Origin: Actinernus sp. WN-2022
Taxonomy: Eukaryota > Cnidaria > Anthozoa > Actiniaria > Actinernidae
NCBI GenBank assembly: GCA_030867875.1
Contig: JAOWCC010001634.1
Coordinates: forward strand, 3,121,258-3,185,257
Direction: 5' to 3'
DNA length: 64,000 nucleotides
The notes under the pieces were generated by a model. The model was not told the origin of the DNA. It saw nothing but the letters and a program-made list of their open reading frames with translations, and did not search any database. A program made the translations under genes and the position numbers. Position 1 is the stretch's first letter. Each line of letters starts with the position of its first letter. Positions 1 to 12,091 of this stretch are shown here, in pieces.

Positions 1-247
1 CCCTTCCCCAGGCCATTAATAATGAATGGTTCCTTATATTTAGCTGAAATGCGGGCTGAATGGAGTTAAGAAAGCTGTAGAAAATAGTTATCAAATCATT
101 AATAATTCACGAAGGAAAAACAAAGAAAATCAATGCAGATTCGTCCTGATTTGCATAAACGTTTGCTTCGATTTTCTCGGCCAAAATAGGTCGTATCGCG
201 AAAATAACTGAAACACACTATGAGTTCCGGCTCGAGTTTGTAAATCT

Positions 248-795
248 GATAAAGCACGGCTACTCATTCTGTATATCTATTACTATCTGATAGTATTTAT
301 AGTGACGGCCCACGCTGGTTAGCTTACTGGTTATAGCTCATGATAAAGCACGGCTACTCATTCTGTATCTATTACTATCTGATAGTATTTATAGTGACGG
401 CCCACGCTGGTTAGCTTACTGGTTAGCTCATGATAAAGCACGGCTACTCATTCTGTTATCTAGCTATTACTATCTGATAGTATTTATAGTGACGGCCCAC
501 GCTGGTTAGCTTACTGGTTAGCTCATGATAAAGCACGGCTACTCATTCTGTATCTATTACTATCTGATAGTATTTATAGTGACGGCCCACGTTCGTTAGC
601 TTACTGGTTAGCTCATGATAAAGCACGGCTACTCATTCTGTATCTATTACTATCCGATAGTATTTATAGTGACGGCCCACGTTCGTTAGCTAACTGGTTA
701 GCTCATGATAAAGCACGGCTACCCATTCTGTATCTATTACTATCTGATAGTATTTATAGTGACGGCCCACGCTGGTTAGCTTACTGGTTAGCTCA
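248..795. repeat. 90-bp tandem repeat array (six copies)
   Basis: The unit runs from TGATAAAGCACGGCTACTC to GGTTAGCTCA and repeats with starts near 248, 341, 431, 526, 616 and 706. Small indels and a few substitutions separate the copies. Just after the last unit the text continues GTTAGCTCAGTTGGTAT, which looks like a tRNA A-box, so the array may derive from a tRNA-type repeat. Confidence 0.9.
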
Positions 796-1044
796 GTTGG
801 TATAAGTCGTTAGCCTTGTCTCCTTCCTCAGTCTAATCTATACGAGGGGGACGTGAAAAAACCTGTTGTGTTATTTCGAGAAAGAGTAGGGGATTGTCTC
901 CCGACACAACAGCCTGGTAGTCTGAAGTACTAACAATCACTCATGATTGTATGAACTACAGATGTCAGCACATTGCGCCACAATAGCAGTCCGTATCACA
1001 AAAATAACCTTGTGAAGCGCATTTGAATATATTCATATAGAATT

Positions 1045-2682
1045 TACGGTGGCTCGTAAGGGCCATCAGAATTGCAAACCACATTTTTCTCTAACTCGTC
1101 AAAAATGACGAGTTAGTTTTGCAAACCACTTTTTTCGCTCGCTAGCTCGTCAAAAATGACGAGTTAATTTTGCAAACCACTTTTTTCGCTAACTCGTCAA
1201 AAATGACGAGTTAATTTTGCAAACCACTTTTTTCGCTAACTCGTCAAAAATGACGACTTAATTTTGCAAAGCACATTTTTCTCTAACTCGTCAAAACAAT
1301 TAGGACCTCAATGGGATCATATAGGAGACCATTCGGTGTTGAGGAAAGTGGAAGAGGTGTATATAGGAAGCAATGGTTGTAGAAATATTTACTAGTAATA
1401 CATTACATGCAGAAGCCTCACGACCATTGTTGCCATTGTTGTAATATATAAAAAAAACATGCAGGAGAGAGCATGGCACAGCCGTACAAACTCGTTAAAT
1501 TTTGAGTTTTCAAAAATTGACCAATGGCTCAATATTAAAAATATAAACCTGGACTTGCACTGGAGTTACTTATTTTGACTTGCTCTTTCCATTTCTGGCA
1601 TTGAAATTGTGCTAGATTCATGATATTTGAGTGACAAGGTTATGTGACCTCCAGCTACAAAGGGCCTAGTATTGCAGGCTGATAGCATTGTAAAAACTAG
1701 TACACGTTTTCATCGCTAAAACAATTTGTCGTTTTGCTGTAAGTCCATGCGTAATAGGCATCATTTTGTCAGATATGTCAGTATGTCACATGACTAAGAT
1801 TTACTGTAGTAAGCAGTTAAGCAAGAGGGTCTACAGTGACGATATGTGGATATCGTTAGTGCAAGGGGTGCATAGGGAAGGAGGGGATAACTAAGGGGAC
1901 GTGCTAGGATAGGATAAGAAGATATATATGTAGATGATAGCTATTGTGTTGCATGGCATCCAAACGTTTTTAACGTTTAGTTTATATGAAATGCAGGCTA
2001 CTATTGCCTAGAACTAGACTTTCGTAGATACTAATAATACTAAATATAATAGCATTTTCATATGGAAAATATAAGAACAAAATAAAATGTATTTTCATTT
2101 TTATTCCTTCACTATAAAAACATGCACTGTAACTTGAAACATAATTATTTATGAGATCACCACACGAAAGTTAGTCCACAATGGACTTCAGTTAAGTTTA
2201 TGCGAAAATGTTGCAGTTATTATTAATGATTCAGTAATAGACCAGTTCGCGGTTAATTCCGACATTTTGAAAGGGGTGCAAACATGGCGCGAAATACAGT
2301 GCTTGTATGGGAATCCGATGCCAAATAGTTTCCATAGCGAAAAAATTAACTCGTCATTTTTGACGAGTTAGCGAAAAAAAGTGGTTTGCAAAATTAAGTC
2401 GTCATTTTTGACGAGTTAGCGAAAAAAGTGGTTTGCAAAATTAACTCGTCATTTTTGACGAGTTAGCGAAAAAAGTGGTTTGCAAAATTAACTCGTCATT
2501 TTTGACGAGTTAGCGAAAAAAGTGGTTTGCAAAATTAACTCGTCATTTTTGACGAGTTAGCGAAAAAAGTGGTTTGCAAAATTAACTCGTCATTTCTGAC
2601 GAGTTAGCGGCTAACTCGTCATTTTTGACGAGTTAGAGAAAAATGTGGTTTGCAATTCTGATGGCCCTTACGAGCCACCGTA
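1045..2682. mobile_element. 1.64-kb foldback DNA element with palindrome arrays in its TIRs
   Basis: The ends are inverted copies of TACGGTGGCTCGTAAGGGCC. Identical 6-bp direct repeats AGAATT flank it (1039-1044 and 2683-2688), read as the target-site duplication. Inside each end lie tandem units of about 50 bp, each holding the palindrome CTCGTCAAAAATGACGAG plus a GCAAACCAC spacer: about five on the left (1090-1290) and seven on the right (2345-2640), in opposite orientation. The 1-kb core has no coding sequence, so this is a non-autonomous element of unassigned superfamily. Confidence 0.85.
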
Positions 2683-2688
2683 AGAATT

Positions 2689-3473
2689 TGCACTATATAA
2701 ATGAATACCTTTATTTATTTTTTATTAAAAAGGATTACAGACTGATTACTTACACGATCACAAGATATGCCTAAAGCACTTAAATCCGAGTCATAGAGAT
2801 AAGGTACGTATAATTAGAAACATGTACAGACCTGCCGTGAAAAGGGTACCAAGTCAAAAAAATGGGACAGATACAGATACAGCTCCTTGTACAGGACATG
2901 TATGATACGTTGGATTGTAGCTAATAGGTTTTTACTTACAAACAGTCAACATGTGATAACATTTATCATTATATATATAGAACGGAAGATACTTTGCCAC
3001 GCACATTTAAATAAATAATTAGGGATCTGCGTAGATCTCCAATACATGCTATCGTAAGCGTATTTTGCTGCTAAATGAGCTACCTCCATGGACGGATTTA
3101 TGACTATAGTTTGAGTAATACATTGTTCATCAGACAAAGAACTTGTTTTCACTTTTCATGTAAATTCAAGGGTGCGAACGAAAATCTTACCTTATCATAT
3201 CATACATTTCGCAACTGACAATAAAATGGAGCTCGTCTTCTACACTTTTGTTACACTAGGTGGGGCATGCATATTCTCTCTTCTGGTTTGTTGTAGGGCC
3301 TTATGTACCACCCTCTTTCTATCTGAAGGCACTTAATTAAGTGATTGCTTATTTTATGAGGAGTAGTTAAAGCAACCCTATATAAGCTTGATATAAGAGA
3401 CAGCCTCGATATGTTTTTCTAACTCATGCATAACAATTAGAATCAATCAGTTTAAACGATCTATAATTTCTAA
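2689..3473. other. Non-coding stretch, no gene seen
   Basis: AT-rich sequence without a convincing reading frame. Bases 2728-2775 (AAGGATTACAGACTGATTAC, then CGATCACAAGATA) resemble the flank and first unit of the 52-bp array at 7620-7700, so the two loci share a repeat. Confidence 0.5.
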
Positions 3474-3566
3474 CAAAGTTTGTTGCGATATGGAGAGGGT
3501 TTTATCTTTGATCATTAAAAACGTTCGCTTAGCCAATGTTGATATTCAATGTCTTGCAATCTCAGT
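3474..3566 (-). pseudogene. LINE fragment, region before the C-terminal zinc motif
   Basis: On the - strand this reads RLQDIEYQHWLSERF and then stops. The LINE at the window end (62640-62745) has RLEDIEYQNWWSA at the equivalent place. It is a short decayed piece of the same retrotransposon family. Confidence 0.45.
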
Positions 3567-3829
3567 TCAGTTGATTTGTGCTATGACTGATCCTTGATAA
3601 TCAGATCTCCGTCTTACTGAGTTAACCAAGTGTTACCCAAACCAAGCCTACACTATTCTACTCCCTATTTTTTCTCCCCAGTAAACAGGTTTCGGGGAGT
3701 AAAAACATTTTAAATATAGGCAAATTTTGAAAGTGAATAATCTGTCTTTTCTACTAATTGTTTCCAGTATTTAACGCAAAACATTATTCATGAATCAAAA
3801 TTACATTTAAAAAAACACTCGAATTTCAC

Positions 3830-4177
3830 TTGCTATTCAAGCATGATACCAGCAGCTCTATATATTTTAACCAAATTAAGAATACGGAGCATAGAAGAAT
3901 GCTTACGAAATTAAGATGTGGTAATCACAACCTCAGAATAGAAACCGGTAGACACTCCAACCCTAGAATCTCCCTCGAGCTAAGAACATGCCAACAATGT
4001 CAATCAAACTATATTGAGAATGAAATGCACTTCATATTTCACTGTGACCTATATAATAGAATTAGAAACCAATTCTTTGAAGACATATGTCAGAAATATA
4101 AACACTTTAGAAACTTAGATATCAAAGAAAAGACCCTATTTTTATTCAACAATATTGACCCTCTTATTTGCAAATAA
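3830..4177 (+). pseudogene. LINE ORF C-terminus with C2HC zinc motif
   Basis: About 115 residues. The stretch LTKLRCGNHNLRIETGRH, then CQQC, EMHFIFHCDLY and a basic tail, is the C-terminal zinc-binding region of a non-LTR retrotransposon polyprotein (Cys-x2-Cys...His-x4-Cys). The second family member at 62409-62609 on the - strand has the same spacing. No RT domain precedes it, so the copy is 5'-truncated. It ends at a natural TAA. Confidence 0.75.
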
Positions 4178-5289
4178 ACTGGACATTTCATTTTTGAAGC
4201 CTTTCAGTTACGGAATCGGTTAATTACACCAAAAATAGTTTAATAATAAACTGAAACAATTACTCTTGTTCAATCATTTATTATATTATTATTGTAATTA
4301 GTTTATGAATAAATTTATTATATATATTTCAAAAACTCATGAATAATTAATGAGCATTTTGTCGAATCAGATGAAGCAAATCAGTCACGTGCATGCTCCT
4401 TTATACCTGATAAAATCTCATCATTCTAAAAGGCCCGCGGTGGGCAATGATTGAGACAATGGAATTTCTATTGATGTTTCAGCTTTCTCATTGAATTGCT
4501 AATTAGGATGAACGTTTTATATAAAGAATACTAATGAACATGAAATTTTATATAAAGTTTCATCCTAATTAAGAATTCACTGATAAAGACCCAAAGATAG
4601 CAAAAAGTACACGGAACATAAGGTCCTAGATAATAAATTTTGCACTAAATTTACTAATATCAGCAGACTACCGAGATAAACAGATAATATTTTTAAAATG
4701 AAGTTAATCCAACTACCATTACTTGTTTACCGAACCACTGTTTAGTTCCAATTATTAAACCAAACTCAAAGCCGTAAAATAATAAAAAGTGCATTAAAGT
4801 TACATATTTTGTGCCGGAGTCAAAAATTTAGAGTCTGCCGTCATATCAGTCACATCGCCTTCCAAGTCTTGAACTTTATCGAGGTAAACCACGACACCAA
4901 ATCCTTCAAGTGCAGGTTCTTCTTGCATTGGGAAACCGTTTGAAGCCGTTTAAAACACTCACAGCACGTGTTTTATCAAGTCTAAATATTCTCGGGCTTC
5001 GCCCTCGAATTTTTAAACTTGATAAAACACTGCTGTTCGTGTTTTAAACAGTACATAATTACATATGTAATGTAGTGGCAATACCATTTATGTACATGGG
5101 AATGCTAATAAATTGTTGTTGCTGTTGTCGCTTCTAAATGTAAGATTATATATATTTGGTCTCATATTGAAATCCTCCGATCCGTCTCATCACTTTAGCT
5201 GAAATGCAAACAAAGCTAATGATTATTGGATCTGCCTATAATTTAAACAACAAAACTGGGGACTTGTCAAGCACTATTTCTAAATAGAC
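4178..5289. repeat. Non-coding region with two hairpins (4499-4572, 4948-5049)
   Basis: There is no gene here. At 4499-4572, TAATTAGGATGAA is mirrored by TTCATCCTAATTA. At 4948-5049 nested inverted repeats pair GTTTAAAACAC and GTGTTTTATCAAGT with ACTTGATAAAACAC and GTGTTTTAAAC. The loop of the latter contains CTCGGGCTTCGCCCTCGA. Both look like small palindromic MITEs. Confidence 0.6.
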
Positions 5290-5299
5290 AATACCAATT

Positions 5300-5735
5300 A
5301 GGTTTCACGAGTGAATTCTCATAAATGCCTAGGGGTGGAAATTGATGAAAGGCTTAGTTACTTTTGAACCATATTGAGAAAATGTGCAAAAAAGGGAAAG
5401 CGGCATTGGTGCCATAAAGCGAATTAAACCGTTCGTCCCCATCGATTAACTTGAAGCAATATATAGAGCCCTAATTCAACCTTACTTTGACTATTGTTCC
5501 CCCTTATGGGATACCTGTGGAAAGGTTCTTAGAGACAAATTACAAAGAGTCCAATCCCGCTGCAAGAGTCATAACTGGTACAAATTATGACACCCGATCA
5601 GCTGAGGTGCTTGATTATTTAGAATGGAAAACTCTCCAAGCAAGGCGCATACAAACCAAATCGATATTAATGTCCAAAACTTCCAACGAACAATCTGTAC
5701 CCTACTTAAGAAATTATTTTACCAAAATTAGTGAT
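5300..5735 (+). pseudogene. Decayed LINE reverse transcriptase, C-terminal part
   Basis: Fragments in shifting frames read KCLGVEIDE, HIEKMCKKGKAAL, IKRIKPFVPI, YRALIQP-FDYC and then SRCKRVITGTNYDTRSAEVL plus DYLEWKTLQARR. These are the thumb and post-RT motifs of CR1/Jockey-type elements. Several frameshifts and stops break it. The last few residues of its open frame (FEKWRSI) are supplied by the MITE inserted at 5736. Confidence 0.75.
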
Positions 5736-5899
5736 ATAGACCCATTCGAAAAATGGCGTTCAATTTAATTAACTATTGTTTAGTACTGACTAGCCTCGCT
5801 TACACGTTCAAAAGCTTTTGTCTGTACTGACTAGCCTCGTGTTCACGTTACCAGGACAATAGCTTTTTAAATTGGACGCCATTTTTCGAATGTGTCTAT
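5736..5899. mobile_element. 164-bp palindromic MITE (copy A)
   Basis: The ends ATAGACCCATTCGAAAAATG and the inverse CATTTTTCGAATGTGTCTAT enclose GACTAGCCTCG repeats and a CAATAGCT motif. A second, inverted copy of equal length lies at 28361-28524. No coding capacity. Confidence 0.85.
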
Positions 5900-6056
5900 A
5901 GCAACAAATATTATCAACTAAGAAACTCTGAGACTGAGTCTAGCCCTTCCAAACATGCATGGCCGCGAACAAATTAAATTTTATCAAACGCAGCTTTAAA
6001 CACAATGCAGGTGCTTTAAAAATTGTTCTGACTTTAAAAATTGTTCTGATAAACTC

Positions 6057-7276
6057 GATTTTCATCTTTTTGCAGATGATTCCAATATATTTTGCACAAA
6101 TAAAAGCTTGCCTTTACTAGAAACAATGCTAAATGATCAGCTTAAAAGTGTTAATACATGGCTATCTACCAATAAACTATCACTTAACATTGACAAAACT
6201 AATTTTGTAATTTTCCATCCACCACAGAAAAAAGTAAATTTTGAAGTAAAATTATATATCAATAATATGTTAATTAAACAAGAGTCATACATTAAATATC
6301 TGGGTATAACGATAGATACTCATCTTAATTGGAAGCAACAAATTAATTACATATCTAAGAAATTAAGAAGAAACATTGGCATACTCTCAAAAATGAGATA
6401 TTATGTTGATGTAAAAATTCTAGTACAATTATATTATTCACTGATTTACCCATTTCTGACCTATGGCTTAATCGTATGGGTAACACCTACACCTCCACCC
6501 TTCACCCAATTATCGTACTGCAAATTAAAAAAAAGCAATAAGGATTATTACTTTCTCAAGTTATAATGGACATACTGGTTCTCTGTTCAAAAAACTTAAT
6601 ATTGTTAAGTTCAATTATATAACTCCCTATTTATGTATGAATACTGTACAAGGTCACTCCTCTCAGATTTTGATAACTTTTTACAAAAATTAATAAAGTT
6701 CATAATTATAACACTAGCTATCCTCAAAACAATCATTCTACACTCCTTCAGTGAGAACAAATTATGGTAATTTTTCCATTCATTTCCAGGGTGTAAAAAA
6801 TTGGAATGCTATTGATATATCGCTTAAAGATCTGAAAAAGTCACAGTTTAAATATAAGATCAAAGAAAGTTTGCCAGATAAATATTAAAACTGTTCCCGA
6901 TTAGTATAAATAAACCTTATATCTTGTACTCTCTAGGTCCCCTGTGCTTGTCTGATACTGAATGTAGCATTTATTTATTTATACATGTATACTCTTTCAT
7001 GATTATTCACAAAGTTTACTTGAATGTTTTTCTTTAACTGTATCCTGTATTATTTATGTATCTACATAATTGTATGTTTAATTTTATAACCTTCTTGTTC
7101 ATCTTATTCTACCAACCATTTTCAGTTTAATATACTTTGTAAGTGCTACCTGCTAGATTAGTCTTCTGACTATTCAGTGTAGCCAGTGTGCCAATTTTTG
7201 AATAATTCCTCTTTCTTTGATTAAACTTTGTATTTAATATTTAGATGTACGAAATAAAAATGTTGTTGTTGTTGTT
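6057..7276 (+). pseudogene. 5'-truncated LINE: RT palm to 3' tail
   Basis: Starts inside the palm at FHLFADDSNIF (catalytic F-A-D-D box) and continues LSTNKLSLNIDKTNFVIF, KYLGITIDTHLNW and YYSLIYPFLTYGLIVW, the usual post-palm motifs. A frameshift near 6480-6570 breaks the frame. A later frame resumes with NYGNFSIHFQGVKNWNAI and ends SLPDKY-stop near 6887. The 3' UTR runs to AAATAAAAATG plus a (TTG)n tail at 7259-7278. Clade CR1/Jockey-like by motif, not assigned further. Confidence 0.8.
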
Positions 7277-7278
7277 GC

Positions 7279-7400
7279 TATGTTATGGAACAGTCTACCA
7301 GATGAGGCAAAAACAACTAGGGCGTTGCGGCAATTTAAAAGCAAAATTGTCCCTTATCTGATCCTGAGTTATGCTGATAGCATTTTTTTATTTTTTTATA
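7279..7400 (+). pseudogene. LINE C-terminal scrap
   Basis: Reads MLWNSLPDEAKTTRALRQF and KSKIVPYL, the common carboxyl end of CR1-like LINE ORF2. It follows directly on the (TTG)n tail of the preceding element, so one LINE may have inserted into another. Confidence 0.6.
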
Positions 7401-7644
7401 TGTATCTTCTAATCTTAAATGTACATATACTTGGTTTTATCTTCTTATCTTTTGTACCTGTAACAATATTTTTATACGGCCCACGTGGAAATCAGTGTAA
7501 GTTGTCAGTGGCTACCGTATCAAAATAAAAGTTTGTCGGTAGGTATGTAAATGCTGGTCGAGTTAAAAAACTGTAGAAAATAGTTACTTATCTCTGAATG
7601 TCCCTTTTACTGAAATACGCATTTAGGATTACAAACTGATTACT

Positions 7645-8066
7645 TATATATATACGCGATCACAAGATACTGTATACAAGACTTTAACTGCCCTGAGTTA
7701 TATATAAGCGATCACAAGATACTGTATACAAGACTTTAACTGCCCTGAGTTATATATACGCGATCACAAGATACTGTATACAAGACTTTAACTGCCCTGA
7801 GTTATATATACGCGATCACAAGAGACTGTAAACAAGACTTTAACCGTGCCCTGAGTTATATATACGCGATCACAAGATACTGTATACAAGACTTTAACTG
7901 CCCTGAGTTATATATACGCGATCACAAGATACTGTATACAAGACTTTAACTGCCCTGAGTTATATATACGCGATCACAAGATACTGTATACAAGACCGTA
8001 ACTGCCCTGAGTTATATATACGCGATCACAAGATACTGTATACAAGACTCTAACTGCCCTGAGTTA
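7645..8066. repeat. 52-bp tandem repeat array (about eight copies)
   Basis: The unit CGCGATCACAAGATACTGTA...CTGCCCTGAGTTATATATA repeats eight times with very few changes. It is non-coding. A single diverged relative is at 2728-2775. Confidence 0.9.
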
Positions 8067-9551
8067 AGAGCTGTACACGTGGAATGGTTTTCACCCGTTT
8101 TATTTTATTTTTATTTTGGGGGGTGGGGTATTCCTTATATTTAGTGGGCGGGGATGATCGTCGTATTTTTAGGGGTTTAAATTGGTAATCCAATAATGGG
8201 TTGGCATAAATTTGTACGGTATTTTTAGGGTATTGCATTTTCTGGGCGAAGTAATTAATTTTAAGGGTATTTTTTTAGCTTTTCCGACGTACGCTCATCC
8301 CCGATCTTGAATTGATAGAGCCATAGAGCCATTATTCACGAGAGAGAGAGAGAGAGATCAAACTTTTAACAAATGGGAGGGGGTACAAGGAAGTTTGGCT
8401 CACCTATTAACTTCTATAATATTATTTATGAAATGCTTGTGAAATCCTAAATTTCTTGTTTTCTTTATCAGAACAGTTGGCTTGTTTTAATTCAAGACTG
8501 ACAGAACTACACAAAGTCTGAAGACTGAATCACAAATTCGCCGAAAATATATTTGCTTGACTCAAGAGAAAACTCAAATTTTGACAAATGCAGAATGACA
8601 CACAGCAAGGAAGTTTGACTTACCGCGATTAACTTCTACCAGTGATGTTTGTGAAATCCTCTTTCTAATTTCTTGCTTTTTGGATCAGGAGGTTATCCAA
8701 ACCTCTAAAAAGCACTTCGAAATGCTTCCACTGCATACGTCATTTTCATTGTGTATACTTTTATTGATAACGGCCGAGATCCAATGAGAAAGCAAGAACA
8801 TTGGCTGTCTTGTCTGTTCCTTTCCCAATATCCAAGAGCCCGGAACAGGCTATTATTTTCGTTTATGTTGCGCGCTCGTCCACGCTATTTTGGTAGTGGT
8901 ATAAATTAGTTTTCTTGTGCGACGTCCTTTAAGTGCCACGAGATACAGTATTTGACCAGAAGCGCTTACCATTAGTAACGAAAAACCGGTATTGTCGGTG
9001 AGATAATCAAAGGTCCGTTCTCTACATCAGCTCAGTGATTGGGGATATTTTTAAAGGCTATTATTTGTCAAGTTATATTCACTACTTTAATATAATTCCA
9101 TGTTGTCAAGGGTCGAGGGTTTTCAGTATTATGTCGAGGGTCCCAAAAAAAGATTCTATTTGCTAAATATTTTTTTTGCTATCATAAAGGTAGGAACAAA
9201 GGACTGGAATTTGTTTGTATTTTAGTTTTTCGTCATTCTCGCGAGATAAAAGTTCAGTGCCATTTATCTTATAAACAATGGAAACCTTTTTTCTTCTCAG
9301 TCCAAGATACCTCATTTCCCCACTTTATTTCCTGTCATATGCATGTACAATAGAGATATTTGTGTCTCAGTGGAACGAAAGCGGATTTGCCGATCGAATT
9401 ATAGAACGTAAATTCGGATCAAAATGGCCAAACGCATATTATCTCGAACTAAGCTTTAAACTGTTCATCTTTATCCCACGCAAACTCAGACCAGTTTAAA
9501 TACTGAAATTATATTCGAACCAGGGGGAACATTACGTACATACATCATTTT
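8067..9551. repeat. Non-coding region with a 215-bp-spaced direct repeat and (GA)n
   Basis: There is no recognised gene. Bases 8386-8470 and 8603-8690 are diverged direct copies (CAAGGAAGTTTG, ATTAACTTCTA, TGTGAAATCCT, TTTCTTG). A short (GA)n run is at 8339-8357. An open frame at 9278-9499 has no recognisable similarity. Confidence 0.45.
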
Positions 9552-9934
9552 GGGATGGACCATTATATTTTTGAGGGGGTGGGATTTTTTCTGGATCGAA
9601 TTTTTTTTGAGTGAAAGTACTGCACGAATTTTTTTGGCCACACCGTTTTCTTGCACGATTTTTTTTCATGAATACGTTTTTACCATTAGCACAGATTGCA
9701 CAACTGTATAATTATCGAGACACGGGATTGCTACCCGCTACAATGGCTAGTTGTTCTTCAATATGTATTTCTACCACCACGTATGCATGCAAGACATTAC
9801 AAGTTGCAAGGAGAAATTGGAGAAGTCGTAGCAACTAACTTTCTTTTTGAATGTCAAAAGAGACTTCTCGTTTTGTAAGTCGTAAGGAAAAAAAAGTTCC
9901 ATAAAACCGCTCCGCGGTAGCTAAAAGCTTCGTT

Positions 9935-10650
9935 TGCAGTAATTTGTACGCGGATGCGGAACAGCAAGCTTGTTGTCAGAAGAATCTCTGAGATCATAGT
10001 TTGTCAGTTCATTGCGAGGTATGAATTTGGACGATAGGTATTCTGGAGTTAAACCATTCAGGGACTTAAAAACCATCATTACCAAATGAGCTAGACGCTG
10101 GGTTTTGAGATTCTTCCAACCCAGCTTTTTGAATAATTGTTCGTGCGGCGCGATTCTGGAGTTTCTGTAATTTAGCGTTCAGACCTTTGTTAAAATTTTC
10201 CCACACTTGACAACAATAATCAAAGTGTGGCTGTATTAAAGCATTATACACTGTTAACATAATGTTGAAGGGGACGTATGGTCTGATACGTTTCAAAGCT
10301 CCAATACTGGAAGCAATTTTCTTAGATGTGACTTCAATATGCTTTGCCCATGTTAGGTTTTCATCGATATGTACCCCTAGAGATTTTGTTGTTGTGACTT
10401 GCTTTATTGGGACATTATTTATTAAAGGCGCAACAGTTGGTGAGACAGTGTTTAGTTTTTGTCTTGAACCAATAAGCATGTTAAGTGCCAACTTGTTTGC
10501 ATTAAGCCTCTAGCCTCGTGAATGCATGCAGGATCGATAGCCATGTCATTATTTAGGTAATTAAGACTGTTACTTGAAAAAGTAAGACTGGTGTCATCTG
10601 TAAATGTTTTATGTCTGAATGGGTGTGAATACCCGCCCTTAACTTGCAAT
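9935..10650 (-). pseudogene. LINE RT C-terminal half, antisense, frameshifted
   Basis: The - strand gives TFTDDTSLTF (remnant of the catalytic FADDT box) near 10600, then SLGVHIDENLTWAKHIE, SIGALKRIRPYVPF and LIQPHFDYCCQVWENFNKGL. After a frameshift it gives FKKLGWKNLKTQRLA and FIPRNELTNYDLRDSS, ending about 9935. Motifs are CR1/Jockey-type. At least two frameshifts. The same family as the copy at 11392-12032 (shared FIPR-ELTNY-LRD and AVPHPRTNYCKRSF). Confidence 0.8.
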
Positions 10651-11285
10651 AACAAAATAAACACAACCTATACAATTACACACCCACAAAAATTATCCTA
10701 CAACTTCCCTACCCTCAATTGATCGAATAGCTGGCCTACTGAAAACAACAACCACCCTTCTTTCCTTCCTAAAACTCCCTAACCGTCACTCATTACTCCA
10801 CAACATACACCAGATCCCTGTTTGATCTCTGAGTGCGAATACGCTCTCCACACAAAACGCAAGTGCCACACTTGTTTGATTTCTCGGTATGATTTCTAGC
10901 ACTTACTACAGCATTTGACAGACAGACAGACATACATTTTTTATTTGGCGTCTTGCACAATGTATATTTGTCTATGACGACAGTGCAAGTGCAAACCCCT
11001 CCCCCCATATTCTACAGCAGCTACTACACTCCTCCTCCCCCGAGCACCAGAAACAAACGACACACTCAATTTTGTCAGGAAACACAAAACGCAACCTATA
11101 GAATTACATACACCACGCAAATTAACCTACAATTTCCCTACCCTCAATTGTTGCATGGAAAGTAATACTCAAAGCCACAACTAGGCTACACCCTTCTTTC
11201 CTTTGTAAAGCTCCCTTCCCATCACCCATCACTCCACAGCCATCCACAGGAACCCCGTTTGATGTCTGGGTGCGAATACCAGCCA
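10621..11285. repeat. 430-bp-spaced direct repeat
   Basis: The block GCAACCTATA...TACCCTCAATTG...CACCCTTCTTTCCTT...GTGCGAATAC occurs at about 10650-10850 and again at 11085-11285, with roughly 80 percent identity by eye. It contains CA-rich and C-rich low-complexity sequence. Confidence 0.65.
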
Positions 11286-11391
11286 TTTACACAAAAAACA
11301 AAATAGAAGTTGTAATAACAATGACGTTTGCACGATATCTCTTTTTCTTAAGTTTGTTGTGCACGAATTTTTTCCTTTTCAAATCCTGTGA

Positions 11392-12001
11392 AAAACTACA
11401 AAAACTTCAGAATCGTGCTGCACGTGTCTTGTTAAACGCTCCATTCGACTCCAATGCAGAACATTTATTTAAAACACTGGAATGGAAAAATTTAAAAAAT
11501 CAACGTTTATCTTCTTTAGCCACAATGGTCTTCAAATCTCTGAATCAGCTAGCTCCCGAATATCTCTGTTCGAAGTTCATTCCTAGGACTGAACTTACAA
11601 ATTATGCCCTAAGGGATATATCTTATAAACTCGCTGTCCCACACCCCCGCACCAACTATTGCAAACGCAGCTTTAGCTACCGCGGTGCGGTCTTATGGAA
11701 CAGCTTGCCTTTCGAATTACGTGCACAGAAATCCCTAAATGCATTTAAATCCAAGCTAAGTTGTCACGATTTTGCAGGATTTCACTGTTAGTTAAAATAA
11801 CAACACGGCGCTCATGGAAAGCAGGCTTCTTTATTTATTATTCTTGTATTTTAGCATTTTTAACAATTGTAATTAAACATTTCTACATATTAGTAGATCA
11901 CATATTTTAATTAACTTGTAAGATAGATTAGTATAGCATTAATAGCATATTTTAATATTTGTATATGACCTGATCGAGCACACCGTGTATAAATAAAGTT
12001 G

Positions 12002-12032
<31 letters not shown>
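11392..12032 (+). pseudogene. 5'-truncated LINE 3' end with (TTAC)n tail
   Basis: Reads [32 protein letters not shown] and FIPRTELTNYALRD, then a FSYRGAVLWNSLP box, ending at a natural stop at 11791. The 3' UTR carries ATAAATAAAG followed by a perfect (CTTA)n tail at 12006-12032. The open frame is intact from the truncation point, so this is one of the younger LINE insertions here. Confidence 0.85.
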
Positions 12033-12057
12033 GTGTTCGAAATTATTTTTTGTATTT

Positions 12058-12058
<1 letters not shown>

Positions 12059-12088
<30 letters not shown>
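12059..12088. repeat. 30-base poly-C tract
   Basis: Thirty consecutive C, at the inner edge of the right TIR of the 9552-12117 element. Its length may be unreliable in the assembly. Confidence 0.9.

Positions 12089-12091
<3 letters not shown>

Noticed and set aside
248..795. CRISPR array
   Set aside because: The whole 90-bp unit is repeated with no unique spacers, and the DNA is eukaryotic.
2345..2640. CRISPR-like palindromic repeats
   Set aside because: The spacers between palindromes are also repeated and the array mirrors the left end of the same transposon.
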